Source: Opitutia bacterium
GTDB lineage: Bacteria; Verrucomicrobiota; Verrucomicrobiia; Opitutales; Opitutaceae
Assembly (NCBI GenBank): GCA_947458705.1
Contig: CANHAH010000005.1
Coordinates: 1-47,623 of the forward strand
Direction: 5' to 3'
Length of the DNA stretch: 47,623 nucleotides
Shown in pieces: positions 1-8,729 of the stretch. The position numbers were made by a program, and so were the translations under genes. The notes beneath the pieces are model-generated. The model was not told the DNA's origin and searched no databases. It worked only from the letters and a program-made list of their open reading frames with translations. Position 1 is the first letter of the stretch; each line of letters starts with the position of its first letter.

Positions 1-248
1 ACTTGGCTCGTGGCGGCGGTGGGCAATGTGAAGCCGTCGAGCGTGAGCGTACTGATGGAGCTAAAGCGCCAGGATTCGTCGGTGCGCGTGGGGAGCGGGA
101 GCGTGGCGAATTTTTCGTAGGCGGCACGCTTGCGGGCGATCCACCACGCGGGGAGCGAGGGAGGAAGGCTCGCAAGATGCGCGGCGAAGGCTTCAGCGGT
201 GAAACTGCCGACGAGATTCGCGGCAACAGTAAGAGAAGAGGCGGACAT
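1..248 (-). CDS. sufD: SufD, Fe-S cluster assembly protein (N-terminal part; runs off window start)
   Basis: Minus-strand ATG at 248; translation MSASSLTVAANLVGSFTAEAFAAHLASLPPSLPAWWIARKRAAYEKFATLPLPTRTDESWRFSSISTLTLDGF; the RKxAxxxFxxLPLPTRxDExWRF pattern is typical of SufD; directly follows sufC-sufB. Confidence 0.85.
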   Translation of the reverse strand, partial: MSASSLTVAANLVGSFTAEAFAAHLASLPPSLPAWWIARKRAAYEKFATLPLPTRTDESWRFSSISTLTLDGFTLPTAATSQ

Positions 249-274
249 GGCGGTGGTGCGAGGAGGAGCGGGGA

Positions 275-1732
275 TTAGCCGACGCTGCCTTCCATTTCGA
301 GGTCGATGAGGCGTTTGAGTTCGACCGAGTATTCCATGGGAAATTGGCGGGCGAGGTCGTTGATGAAGCCGTTAACGGCGAGGCTCATGGCCTGTCCCTC
401 AGTGAGGCCGCGCTGCTGCATGTAAAAAATCATGTCCTCTGAAACCTTGGAGACAGAGGCCTCGTGTTGGGTGGAATTTTTGTCTCCACGCACGCTGATG
501 GCCGGGTAGGTATCAGTACGGCTGTTGGTGTTAATGAGGAGGGCGTCGCACTCGGTGTTGTTTTTGCAACCCTTGAGGTGCTTGGGGATGTGAACGACGC
601 CGCGGTAGGTGCTGCGGCCTTGGCCAACGGAGATGGATTTAGCGACGATGTTGGAGGTCGTGTTGTTGGCGGCGTGAACCATTTTGGCGCCGGTGTCTTG
701 GTGCTGGCCGTCGTTGGCGAGCGCGATGGAGATGACTTCACCGCGGGCGCGTTCACCTTTGAGGACGACGCCGGGGTATTTCATAGTGAGGCGACTGCCG
801 ATGTTGCAGTCGATCCACTTGATCTCGGCGTCTTCGTGAGCGATGCCGCGTTTGGTGACCAGATTGAAGACGTTATTGGCCCAGTTTTGGACGGTGATGT
901 ATTGGATCTTTGCGCCTTTGAGGGCGACGAGTTCGACGACGGCGCTGTGGAGCGTCGAGGTGGAGAATTTCGGTGCGGTGCACCCTTCCATGTAGACCAC
1001 TTCGGAGCCTTCGTCGGCGATGATGAGCGTGCGCTCGAATTGACCGAAATTTTCCGCGTTGATGCGGAAGTAGGCTTGGAGGGGCTGGGCGACTTTTACG
1101 CCGGGCGGCACGTAGATGAAGGAGCCACCGGAGAACACAGCGCTGTTGAGGGCGGAGAATTTATTGTCACCGGTGGGGATGACTTTGCCGAAGAATTTTT
1201 TGAAGAGTTCGGGATGCTCGCGGAGACCCTCGGTGGAGTTGACGAAGATGACACCCTGCTTGGAGACGATCTCCTTGATGTTGGAGTAGGCGGCTTCGGA
1301 GTCGAATTGAGCTTCGACTCCGGCGAGAAATTTGCGCTCCTGCTCGGGAATTCCGAGACGTTCGAAGGTTTTTTTGATATCGTCAGGGACTTCGTCCCAG
1401 GTGCGTTTGGGTTTCTGGCCTTGCGAGAGGTAGTAGCGGATTTTTTGGAAATCGATATTCTCGAGATCCTTCGTTGCCCAGTGTGTGGGCATGGGCATCG
1501 AGAAGAACTTTTTGAGGGCCTTGAGACGAAACTCGAGGATCCATGGCGCCTCTTTTTTCACGGAGCTGATGTAGCGAATTGTGTCTTCGCTGAGACCGGT
1601 GCCGGCGTCGAAGGCGTACTCCATGTTGTAGGAGAAATTGCCGGCGGATTGGTCGATGCCGACGGCTGGATTTTCCATGGCTGCGGTTTCGGCGGAATCG
1701 GGCAAGATATCAGTTTCGGTGGGTGGCTTCAT
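275..1732 (-). CDS. sufB: SufB, Fe-S cluster assembly scaffold
   Basis: 485 aa; strong SufB motifs ([68 protein letters not shown]). Confidence 0.98.
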   Translation of the reverse strand: MKPPTETDILPDSAETAAMENPAVGIDQSAGNFSYNMEYAFDAGTGLSEDTIRYISSVKKEAPWILEFRLKALKKFFSMPMPTHWATKDLENIDFQKIRYYLSQGQKPKRTWDEVPDDIKKTFERLGIPEQERKFLAGVEAQFDSEAAYSNIKEIVSKQGVIFVNSTEGLREHPELFKKFFGKVIPTGDNKFSALNSAVFSGGSFIYVPPGVKVAQPLQAYFRINAENFGQFERTLIIADEGSEVVYMEGCTAPKFSTSTLHSAVVELVALKGAKIQYITVQNWANNVFNLVTKRGIAHEDAEIKWIDCNIGSRLTMKYPGVVLKGERARGEVISIALANDGQHQDTGAKMVHAANNTTSNIVAKSISVGQGRSTYRGVVHIPKHLKGCKNNTECDALLINTNSRTDTYPAISVRGDKNSTQHEASVSKVSEDMIFYMQQRGLTEGQAMSLAVNGFINDLARQFPMEYSVELKRLIDLEMEGSVG

Positions 1733-1783
1733 GGCGGCGGACGGAGCTTGGCGGTAGTGGCGGGTGGGCGAGGGGGGCCTTGT

Positions 1784-2545
1784 TTAGGCTTTGGCGGAGG
1801 CGAGTTCTTTTTTGATCCAGTCGTAGCCTTTGGCCTCGAGTTCGTGGGCGAGGTTTTTGTCGCCGCTTTTCACGATGCGCCCGTCGTACATTACATGCAC
1901 GTAGTCGGGCACGATGTAGTCGAGAAGGCGTTGATAATGGGTGATGAGCAGTACGCCAAGACCTGGACCGCGCATGGTGTTAACGCCGTCGGCGACGATG
2001 CGCAGGGCGTCGATATCGAGGCCGGAATCGGTTTCGTCCATCAGGGCGACCTTGGGCTCAAGCATGGCCATCTGAAGAATTTCGCAGCGTTTCTTTTCAC
2101 CGCCGGAGAAGCCGTCGTTGACGGCGCGGGAGGTGAACTTTCGGTCGATCTTCAGCAGATCCATTTTGGCATAGAGACGTTTGTAGTAGCCGGAGGCGTC
2201 GATTTCTTCGCCATCGGCAAGGCGGGCTTGAAGGGCGGCGCGCAGGAAGTTGGCGATGGAGACGCCGGGAATTTCGCTGGGGTATTGGAAGGCGAGGAAG
2301 ATGCCGGCGCGGGCACGTTCGTCGGCTTCTTTTTCAAGAATGGAAACGCCGTCGAGGAGAACCTCGCCGCTCGTGATGGTGTAGTCGGGGTGACCGGCGA
2401 TGGCTTTGGAGAGCGTAGATTTGCCGGTGCCGTTGGGCCCCATGATGGCGTGAACTTCGCCACCTTTAATGGTGAGCGATAGGCCTTTGACGATTTCCTT
2501 GTCTGCGATGGAGACGTGGAGGTTTTTGATTTCGAGTTGGCTCAT
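1784..2545 (-). CDS. sufC: SufC, Fe-S cluster assembly ATPase
   Basis: 253 aa ABC ATPase: Walker [10 protein letters not shown], signature [28 protein letters not shown]. Confidence 0.98.
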   Translation of the reverse strand: MSQLEIKNLHVSIADKEIVKGLSLTIKGGEVHAIMGPNGTGKSTLSKAIAGHPDYTITSGEVLLDGVSILEKEADERARAGIFLAFQYPSEIPGVSIANFLRAALQARLADGEEIDASGYYKRLYAKMDLLKIDRKFTSRAVNDGFSGGEKKRCEILQMAMLEPKVALMDETDSGLDIDALRIVADGVNTMRGPGLGVLLITHYQRLLDYIVPDYVHVMYDGRIVKSGDKNLAHELEAKGYDWIKKELASAKA

Positions 2546-2589
2546 GGAGGAGTCGGTAAAGGTAAGCGAGGAAGTGAAAGCGTAGCGGA

Positions 2590-3030
2590 TCAGTTGGCGG
2601 AAGATTTGGCTTTGCCGCGGAATGTGATCTCGACGGCGTTGGCATCGAAGCCGGGAGGGAGTTCGGATTTGAGTTTAGCGAACAGCGTCTCGGGCAGATC
2701 GACGTCATGAGTCTGGCCCGTGACTTCGTCGTGGAAATGGGCGTGCGGGCGCAAGTTGGGGCAGTAGCGGGTGGGGCCGCGCTCAAAATTGACGGCCCGC
2801 ACGAGGTCGCACTGGACGAGGGTTTCAAGGCAGTTGTAAACGGTGGCCAAAGAAATGCCGGGTAGCTCGGGCTTTACGCGGGCGAACACTTCGTCGGCGG
2901 TGGGGTGGTCGCGTTTGTTGAGTAGAACGTCGTAGACCAGTTCGCGTTGAGGGGTGGAGCGCAGGCCGCTGTCGGCGAGTTTTTGCGCGAGCCCGGCGGG
3001 GTGACGGGGTGGTTGGGTTGCGGTGGTCAT
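2590..3030 (-). CDS. Fur/PerR-family transcriptional regulator at head of suf operon
   Basis: Fur-like fold ([63 protein letters not shown]). Start trimmed to MTTATQ (ATG at 3028-3030) because the longer ORF would run through the operator. Confidence 0.93.
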   Translation of the reverse strand: MTTATQPPRHPAGLAQKLADSGLRSTPQRELVYDVLLNKRDHPTADEVFARVKPELPGISLATVYNCLETLVQCDLVRAVNFERGPTRYCPNLRPHAHFHDEVTGQTHDVDLPETLFAKLKSELPPGFDANAVEITFRGKAKSSAN

Positions 3031-3056
3031 GGGTTTTTTGAGGAAGGGGCAACAAA

Positions 3057-3100
3057 TTGGAATGATTCTAAGGTGCAAGCGATAATTAGAATTATTCCAA
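3057..3100. promoter_or_regulatory. Two inverted PerR/Fur-type 7-1-7 boxes upstream of fur-suf operon
   Basis: TTGGAATGATTCTAA (3057-3071) and TTAGAATTATTCCAA (3086-3100): 14/15 inverted copies of each other, each itself a near-palindrome with TTxGAAT half-sites; 14-nt spacer. Confidence 0.75.
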
Positions 3101-3193
3101 AGAAGATTCTATGGCGTATGCTCGAAGGGCGGCGGCCCTTGGCTTTTCGGTATCACGCCAAGATCGCAGTTGGATCGGCTAAGTTGCTTTTAA

Positions 3194-3724
3194 TCAAGGG
3201 CGCCAGCACCAATGCCACGGCTCGTAGGCGATGCCGTGAGCGTTGTTCTTGGGGAAGGATAGGTGAAAACCAAAACGAGTCGCCTGAGTATTGAGCCAAG
3301 CGAAGGCTGGGGTTAGAGCGAAGCCGGCCTCGAGGGGTGGATCGTTAAGCGTGGTGAGATCTACGGCGTGGCCGGTGTGGTGTTCACTGTAGCCGGGTGC
3401 CGCGACGAGGCGAAGGATATCCTCGAGTGGTCGTCCGGACTCGAGATGAGCGCGGATGATTTCGGTCTGGCGGGCGATGCTACGAAAACCGGAGATCGGG
3501 ATTAGTTGTATAACCGCGGCTTCAGCGGCGCGATTGAGGCGCATCCAAGCCTCGGCGGCAGGAGGGGCGAGTTGGATGGCGCGTCCATCGTCGGTGTACG
3601 CGATAGTCACAAGGGAATTGATCGCGGCCTCGGACTGAAGGCTGAGTCCGCGACGTTGCGCGTAATCAGCCGGCAGTCCTAGGCTACGGTGCACTTCAGC
3701 AAGCGCGGCGGAGACCTCAGGCAT
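3194..3724 (-). CDS. M15-family D-alanyl-D-alanine carboxypeptidase (VanY-like)
   Basis: SGFRSIARQTEII, APGYSEHHTGHAVDLT, EPWHWCW: M15B zinc-peptidase motifs. Confidence 0.87.
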   Translation of the reverse strand: MPEVSAALAEVHRSLGLPADYAQRRGLSLQSEAAINSLVTIAYTDDGRAIQLAPPAAEAWMRLNRAAEAAVIQLIPISGFRSIARQTEIIRAHLESGRPLEDILRLVAAPGYSEHHTGHAVDLTTLNDPPLEAGFALTPAFAWLNTQATRFGFHLSFPKNNAHGIAYEPWHWCWRP

Positions 3725-3763
3725 AGAGCTAAATCGCCGATACGCTCGAGTGCCGAAAGGGCT

Positions 3764-4711
3764 TCAGCCGTGATGCTCGGCGAGCCAGCGTTCGGCTTCG
3801 ATGGCGGCCTGACAACCCATGCCGGCGGCCGTAATCGCTTGGCGGAAAACGTGATCGGAGCAATCGCCTGCGACGTAGATGCCGGGTACGTTGGTCTGCA
3901 CTTGGGAACCAGCTTGGGGTTTGAAGTAGCCACCTTCATCCACCTCGAGTGGCGGGGCAAACGCTCCGGTGTTGGGGATATGACCGATGGCGACGAAGAT
4001 GCCTTTGACCGGCAGGACGGACTCGGCGCCCGTCTTCACATTTTTTATCTTCAAGCCACTCACAGCGCCCTCAGGTACGCCGAGAACTTCGAGTGGCACG
4101 CTATCCCAGACCATCTGGATTTTTTCGTGCGAAGTCGCGCGGTCAGCCATGATTTTTGAGGCGCGCAGCGAGTCTCGGCGATGTACGAGATAAACTTTGC
4201 TAGCGAAGCGCGTGAGAAACAACGCCTCTTCGGCTGCGCTGTCGCCACCGCCAAGCACGGCGACTTCCATCTTGCGGTAAAAGGCTCCGTCGCAGGTGGC
4301 GCAGGTCGTCACGCCCTTGCCGCCGTAGAGTTCTTTTTCGCCGGGTATGCCGGTAAGCCGCGGCGAGGCGCCGGTTGCGATGATCACGGTCTTGGCAAGG
4401 ATGACACGGTCGCCGCAAAATAATTTGCGCGGCATCGAGGTGAAATCGACTTTATCGACGAGCGCTTGTTCGAAGCGGGTGCCGAAGCGCGTGGCTTGCT
4501 CGCGCATATTTTGGGTGAGCTGGAAACCATCGACCCCGTGCGGGAAACCGGGGAAATTTTCTACTTCGCTGGTCGTAGTGAGTTGCCCGCCAGGGAGGGG
4601 GCCTTCGAGCACGAGTGGATTGAGGCTGGCGCGGCCGGTGTAGATCGCGGCGGTGAGGCCGGCGCAGCCGGTGCCGACGATGACGACGTTTTCGACGGTG
4701 GGGGACGACAT
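3764..4711 (-). CDS. trxB: Thioredoxin-disulfide reductase
   Basis: [20 protein letters not shown], active site [41 protein letters not shown]. Start trimmed to MSSPTVENV. Confidence 0.97.
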   Translation of the reverse strand: MSSPTVENVVIVGTGCAGLTAAIYTGRASLNPLVLEGPLPGGQLTTTSEVENFPGFPHGVDGFQLTQNMREQATRFGTRFEQALVDKVDFTSMPRKLFCGDRVILAKTVIIATGASPRLTGIPGEKELYGGKGVTTCATCDGAFYRKMEVAVLGGGDSAAEEALFLTRFASKVYLVHRRDSLRASKIMADRATSHEKIQMVWDSVPLEVLGVPEGAVSGLKIKNVKTGAESVLPVKGIFVAIGHIPNTGAFAPPLEVDEGGYFKPQAGSQVQTNVPGIYVAGDCSDHVFRQAITAAGMGCQAAIEAERWLAEHHG

Positions 4712-4846
4712 AGGAATAAGCAGCGACAGAGCGTTAAATGAGCGTAGGCGACAAGGGATTTCCCGCAAGTGACCTAGAATCGATTCATGTGCGGCAAATT
4801 CATTTTTCTTACTAGCCTAGAAGTTTGGCGCACCCCAGATGCTTAA

Positions 4847-5029
4847 TCCAATGGACGGCACCACTTGGTGTCGTTCATTTTACAAACTACAAACACGCGC
4901 CAAGGCTCGATCAGTGAAGACGCGCTGCCAACATACCTCGATGAATTGGTCTTCCTTGTCACCCGCCGAACAGCTCGCAGCCGCGGATCGCTTGTTCAGG
5001 CACCACACACGCAAGCCTTAAGACCTTAA
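4847..5029 (+). pseudogene. Degraded C-terminal remnant of an IS1595/ISXO2-type transposase
   Basis: Frame starting at 4847 reads SNGRHHLVSFILQTTNTRQGSISEDALPTYLDELVFLVTRRTARSRGSLVQAPHTQALRP*; resembles the family C-terminus (GTHQGxVSxxHLxxYLDEFVFRFNRRxSRSRG). No intact transposase; not in the supplied ORF list. Confidence 0.65.
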
Positions 5030-5034
5030 CTACA

Positions 5035-5463
5035 ATGAAAATTATCCCAGCCATATTTGAGCAAACAGAGATCCGTCGCGCTTATGATGAAAAGACAGAA
5101 ACATGGTGGTTCTCGGTGGTGGATATCATCCAGGTGCTCACGCAAAAAAATAATTACCAGTCAGCTCGAAATTACTGGAAGGTTCTAAAGCATCGACTCG
5201 CGAAAGAAGGAAGTCAGTCGGTTACAGTATGTAACCAACTGAAATTACCTGCGGCCCTTGCCGAACTTTCTACCCGCCAGATTGCCGAGACCGCGGACGC
5301 CACCGGCATGACCGAAAACAAGACTGCCGCGAGGACAGGCGGGAAGATCGCCAAACGCGCCCGGCTAGAGCTTGAGTCTAAAACAGGCCAAAAGGTTGTG
5401 ACCGGCGAAAACTTTCTTCCCCCTTCCACATTCAAGAAGGTGCTGCCGACGGCTAATGACTAA
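5035..5463 (+). CDS. Bro-N / phage-antirepressor-like protein with apparent internal deletion
   Basis: N-term MKIIPAIFEQTEIRRAYDEKTETWWFSVVDIIQVLTQKNNYQSARNYWKVLKHRLAKEGSQSVTVCNQLKLPA is Bro-N; C-term LAELSTRQIAETADATGMTENKTAARTGGKIAKRARLELESKTGQKVVTGENFLPP is the characteristic tail; the middle region is missing (142 aa versus about 280 aa recalled for the family). Confidence 0.75.
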   Translation: MKIIPAIFEQTEIRRAYDEKTETWWFSVVDIIQVLTQKNNYQSARNYWKVLKHRLAKEGSQSVTVCNQLKLPAALAELSTRQIAETADATGMTENKTAARTGGKIAKRARLELESKTGQKVVTGENFLPPSTFKKVLPTAND

Positions 5464-5473
5464 CCCTATATTT

Positions 5474-6730
5474 ATGAGACACCCCGTTACTTACCTCGCC
5501 CTCGCGCTGGCCGTTATGCCGCTCGCCCTTTCTGCAGCCGCCGATGATGCCCGTGCGATTCACGAACGTCTCATTACTTTCGACACCCACCTCGACACGC
5601 CCTCTAGCCTACGTCGACCCGGCTGGAACATTATGGAGCGCCATAACGTGAAAGACGATTTTACCCAAGTGGACCAACCCCGCATGGTTGAAGGCGGCCT
5701 CGATGGCGGCTTTTGGGTGATTTATACGCCCCAAGGTCCTCGCACGCCCGCCGGCCACGCTGCTGCGCGCGACACCGCGCTCCAGATTGCCGTGAACATC
5801 CACAAAATGCTCGCCGCCAATCCTGCGCATTTTGCACTCGCCACCACCGCCGATGACGCCGCGACGATTGCATCCACGGGTAAACGCATCGTCTACCTCT
5901 CAATCGAAAACGCTTTTCCGATCGGTCACGATCTCACGTTGGTAAAGACCTTCTACGACCTCGGTGTGCGCATGGTGAGTCCCGTGCATTTTGCCAATAA
6001 CGACCTCGCTGATTCCGCCACCGACACCACCGGTAAACAATGGAACGGGCTCAGCCCGCTTGGCCGAGAACTCATTGCTGAGTGTAACCGGCTCGGGATC
6101 ATCCTCGACGCCTCGCATGCCTCTGACGAGGTCTTCGATCAGATGATTACCCTCTCCAAGACGCCGATCATCCTTTCTCATTCCGGCGCCAAAGCCATCT
6201 GTGACCATCCGCGCAATATCGACGACGAGCGCATGAAGAAACTCGCTGCTGCGGGAGGTGTGATCCAGATGAATTCCCTGAGCGCTTACCTTATCCCTAC
6301 GCCACCCAATCCTGAGCGTAATAAAGCCATGCAAGGCCTTATGGCCAAATACGGCGGCCGGCGTAACTTGAGTGCTGAGCAGACGAAGGAGATGGCAATC
6401 GAGCGTCGTGTGATTGAAGAAAAACATCCTGTGCCGATGGCCACCTTTGACGACTTTATGAAGCACGTGTTTCACACCCTTAAGGTGGTCGGTCCCGACC
6501 ATGTCGGCTTCGGCGCGGACTGGGACGGCGGCGGCGGGGTGACGGGCATGGAAGACGTCGCTAGCTACCACAAAATCACTGCGAGCCTTCTCGCCGCCGG
6601 CTACAACGAAGCGGACTGTGCAAAAATGTGGAGCGGCAATACCCTGCGACTGCTCCGCGCGGCCGAAGCCTATGCCGCTAAGGTCAAAGTCGAGGCCGAC
6701 GCTGCCGCCGTGACCGCTACTAAAGACTAA
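5474..6730 (+). CDS. Secreted membrane dipeptidase-like metallopeptidase (M19 / renal dipeptidase family)
   Basis: Signal peptide MRHPVTYLALALAVMPLALSAAA; metal-site motifs FDTHLDTP, LSIENAFP, DASHASDEV, LSHSGAKAICDHPRNI, VGFGADWDG. Confidence 0.93.
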   Translation: MRHPVTYLALALAVMPLALSAAADDARAIHERLITFDTHLDTPSSLRRPGWNIMERHNVKDDFTQVDQPRMVEGGLDGGFWVIYTPQGPRTPAGHAAARDTALQIAVNIHKMLAANPAHFALATTADDAATIASTGKRIVYLSIENAFPIGHDLTLVKTFYDLGVRMVSPVHFANNDLADSATDTTGKQWNGLSPLGRELIAECNRLGIILDASHASDEVFDQMITLSKTPIILSHSGAKAICDHPRNIDDERMKKLAAAGGVIQMNSLSAYLIPTPPNPERNKAMQGLMAKYGGRRNLSAEQTKEMAIERRVIEEKHPVPMATFDDFMKHVFHTLKVVGPDHVGFGADWDGGGGVTGMEDVASYHKITASLLAAGYNEADCAKMWSGNTLRLLRAAEAYAAKVKVEADAAAVTATKD

Positions 6731-6782
6731 CCGACGCTACTCTAGCTCGCGCGCGGTGGGAGCGGGCCTCTTAATAAATATC

Positions 6783-7940
6783 ATGCAGATTGAAATTACT
6801 CCCGAAGCCGCGGCGTTGCACGAGCGCCTCTTTACGATCGACACGCACCTGGATACGCCGACGGCAAGTTTGCCGCGGGCGGGTTGGGATTTCGGCGCGC
6901 GGCACGACTATGTCGTCGATGGTACGCAATGCGATTTGCCCCGCATGGTTGCGGGTGGGTTGGATGCGGTGGTCTTTGCGGCTTATTTTATGCAGGGCGC
7001 TCGCACCGTGGCGGGTCACGCGGTGGCGCTCGCGGCAGTCCGTGGGATTTTGGAAAACACTCGCTCCGTGATTGCTGCGCACGGGGCACGATGTGGGTTG
7101 GCGTTGAGTGCGGAGGATGCGCTTAGACTCAAAGCGGAGGGCAAGCGCGCGATTTTTTTAAGTACAGAAAATGCCTACTCGCTTGGAACGGACTTGGGGG
7201 TGTTGCGGACATTTTACGAACTTGGGGTGCGCATGGTGGGTTTCACGCACATGCTCAACAACGAGGTGGCGGATTCCTCAACGGATCCGCGCGGCGCGGA
7301 GTGGGGTGGTTTGAGTTCATTTGGCCGGGGGGTGGTCGCGGAATGCAATCGCCTTGGAATCGTGGTCGATGCCTCGCACGCTTCGGATGCGGCGCTGGAA
7401 CAGATGATCGAACTGTCGAGTGCGCCTGTAATTTTGTCGCACACGGGTTGTCGAGCGGTGTGTGATCATCCGCGTAATATCGGGGACGATTTATTGCGCC
7501 GGTTGGCGGCGCGGGGCGGGGTAATCCAGATGAATGCGCTACCGGTGGCGATGGTGCGGCGCACGGAAAATGAGGCGCTCTCGGCGGCCGTGGATGCGAT
7601 TATGTCGCAGTTTCGTGACGCGGTGCTCACGCCCGAGGTCCGTGCGGAGGTGGGTAAGGCGTGGCGCGCGTTTGAAGGGAAATTTCCGCAACCGCAGGCT
7701 ACGATGGCAGATTATGTTAATCACCTCGTGCACGCCGTGAAGGTGGCGGGTGTGGATCATGTCGGGATCGGTTGTGATCTCGACGGCGGGGGTGGGTTTC
7801 AAGGCTTACGCGACGTGGCGGCTTATCCGGCGATCACGCAGGCGTTGCTTGCGGCGGGGCTGAACGAAGCGGATCTTTCGAAAATCTGGGGCGGGAACAC
7901 GCTGCGGGTTTTTCGTGCAGCGGAGCGAGCGCGAGCCTGA
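6783..7940 (+). CDS. M19 dipeptidase paralog without signal peptide
   Basis: MQIEITPEAAALHERLFTIDTHLDTP..., STENAYSLG, DASHASDAA, LSHTGCRAVCDHPRNI, VGIGCDLDG; strongly similar to the upstream gene. Confidence 0.93.
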   Translation: MQIEITPEAAALHERLFTIDTHLDTPTASLPRAGWDFGARHDYVVDGTQCDLPRMVAGGLDAVVFAAYFMQGARTVAGHAVALAAVRGILENTRSVIAAHGARCGLALSAEDALRLKAEGKRAIFLSTENAYSLGTDLGVLRTFYELGVRMVGFTHMLNNEVADSSTDPRGAEWGGLSSFGRGVVAECNRLGIVVDASHASDAALEQMIELSSAPVILSHTGCRAVCDHPRNIGDDLLRRLAARGGVIQMNALPVAMVRRTENEALSAAVDAIMSQFRDAVLTPEVRAEVGKAWRAFEGKFPQPQATMADYVNHLVHAVKVAGVDHVGIGCDLDGGGGFQGLRDVAAYPAITQALLAAGLNEADLSKIWGGNTLRVFRAAERARA

Positions 7941-8052
7941 TTTTAAGGTCGATTAAACCCGAATGCCGCAGTGTTAAGCGAGGATTTAGGCTCAATTCAT
8001 GTGGGCATGGATTTTTAAGTTGGCGACGATTTATCGATTGATTTTATCTGCG

Positions 8053-8072
8053 AGTAATTACATGTAATTACT
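8053..8072. promoter_or_regulatory. Perfect 20-bp palindrome, candidate TA autoregulatory operator
   Basis: AGTAATTACATGTAATTACT is its own reverse complement; ends 7 nt before the antitoxin ATG. Confidence 0.75.
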
Positions 8073-8079
8073 TAAGACT

Positions 8080-8331
8080 ATGACGACACGTTTCCCCATT
8101 AAAATAATCCGAATCGGGAACTCACGCGGTGTTCGCATTCCCAGCGCGGTGATAAACCAACTTGGCTTAGATCGCGCGGGCTTAACCGCCGAGATACGTG
8201 CTGACGGACTCCTGCTCACGGCCCAAAAAAATAAACTGTCTTGGGCCAAGACAGCCCAGGCGATGGCTCAAGCCAAAGAAGATTGGTCCGACCTAGAAAA
8301 TGCTTCCGCCGATGGCCTCGCCGATCTTTAA
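8080..8331 (+). CDS. MazE/AbrB-type antitoxin
   Basis: IKIIRIGNSRGVRIPSAVINQLGL: swapped-hairpin AbrB/MazE DNA-binding motif; overlaps the MazF-type ORF. Confidence 0.88.
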   Translation: MTTRFPIKIIRIGNSRGVRIPSAVINQLGLDRAGLTAEIRADGLLLTAQKNKLSWAKTAQAMAQAKEDWSDLENASADGLADL

Positions 8332-8650
8332 GCGCTACGGCGTATACTGGGTGGACCTTGATCCTACCCGGGGACGCGAGTTAAAGAAAACTCGGCCAGC
8401 CGTAATTATTAGCCAAGACGAGCTTAATGCCGTTCTCGATACCGTTGTGATATGTCCGCTGACCAGTTCCCTGCACCCGACTTGGAAGACCCGCCTGCAA
8501 ATCACCCTCAATCATACCCCGTCTGAAATCGCCATCGATCAAATCCGCGTCGTCAGCAAAGATCGATTAACCCCAGAAAAAATGGGCGACTTGAGCCCTA
8601 AAGGGCAACAATCCCTGCGTGAGCTCCTCCACGAAGCTTACTGTGCCTGA
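8300..8650 (+). CDS. MazF/PemK-type endoribonuclease toxin
   Basis: YWVDLDPTRGRELKKTRPAVIISQDELN...VVICPLTS...IAIDQIRVVSKDRL; start may be the internal Met at 8312. Confidence 0.92.
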   Translation: MLPPMASPIFKRYGVYWVDLDPTRGRELKKTRPAVIISQDELNAVLDTVVICPLTSSLHPTWKTRLQITLNHTPSEIAIDQIRVVSKDRLTPEKMGDLSPKGQQSLRELLHEAYCA

Positions 8651-8729
8651 GCACTCCTCGGCTGAAGCCACATCCGTCTGTATGGTCTGGCCTAGCCGCT
8701 AGGCCCAGCGCTTTCCGGAAAAACTTAAA

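Noticed and set aside
464-2482. 672-aa plus-strand ORF across sufB/sufC
   Set aside because: Antisense to two unmistakable Suf genes; low-complexity Gly/Val/Asp composition typical of GC-rich antisense frames.
4839-5021. 60-aa ORF MLNPMDGTTWC...LFRHHTRKP as a real gene
   Set aside because: Overlaps the transposase remnant in another frame and has no family resemblance; judged a by-product of decay.
5900-6571. 223-aa minus-strand ORF over the first dipeptidase
   Set aside because: Antisense to M19 catalytic motifs; no domain signature.
8689-8705. GGCCTAG-CCG-CTAGGCC hairpin between mazF and the TonB receptor as a terminator
   Set aside because: Perfect 7-bp stem, but no T-tract on either strand; could be a weak bidirectional structure, not enough to call.
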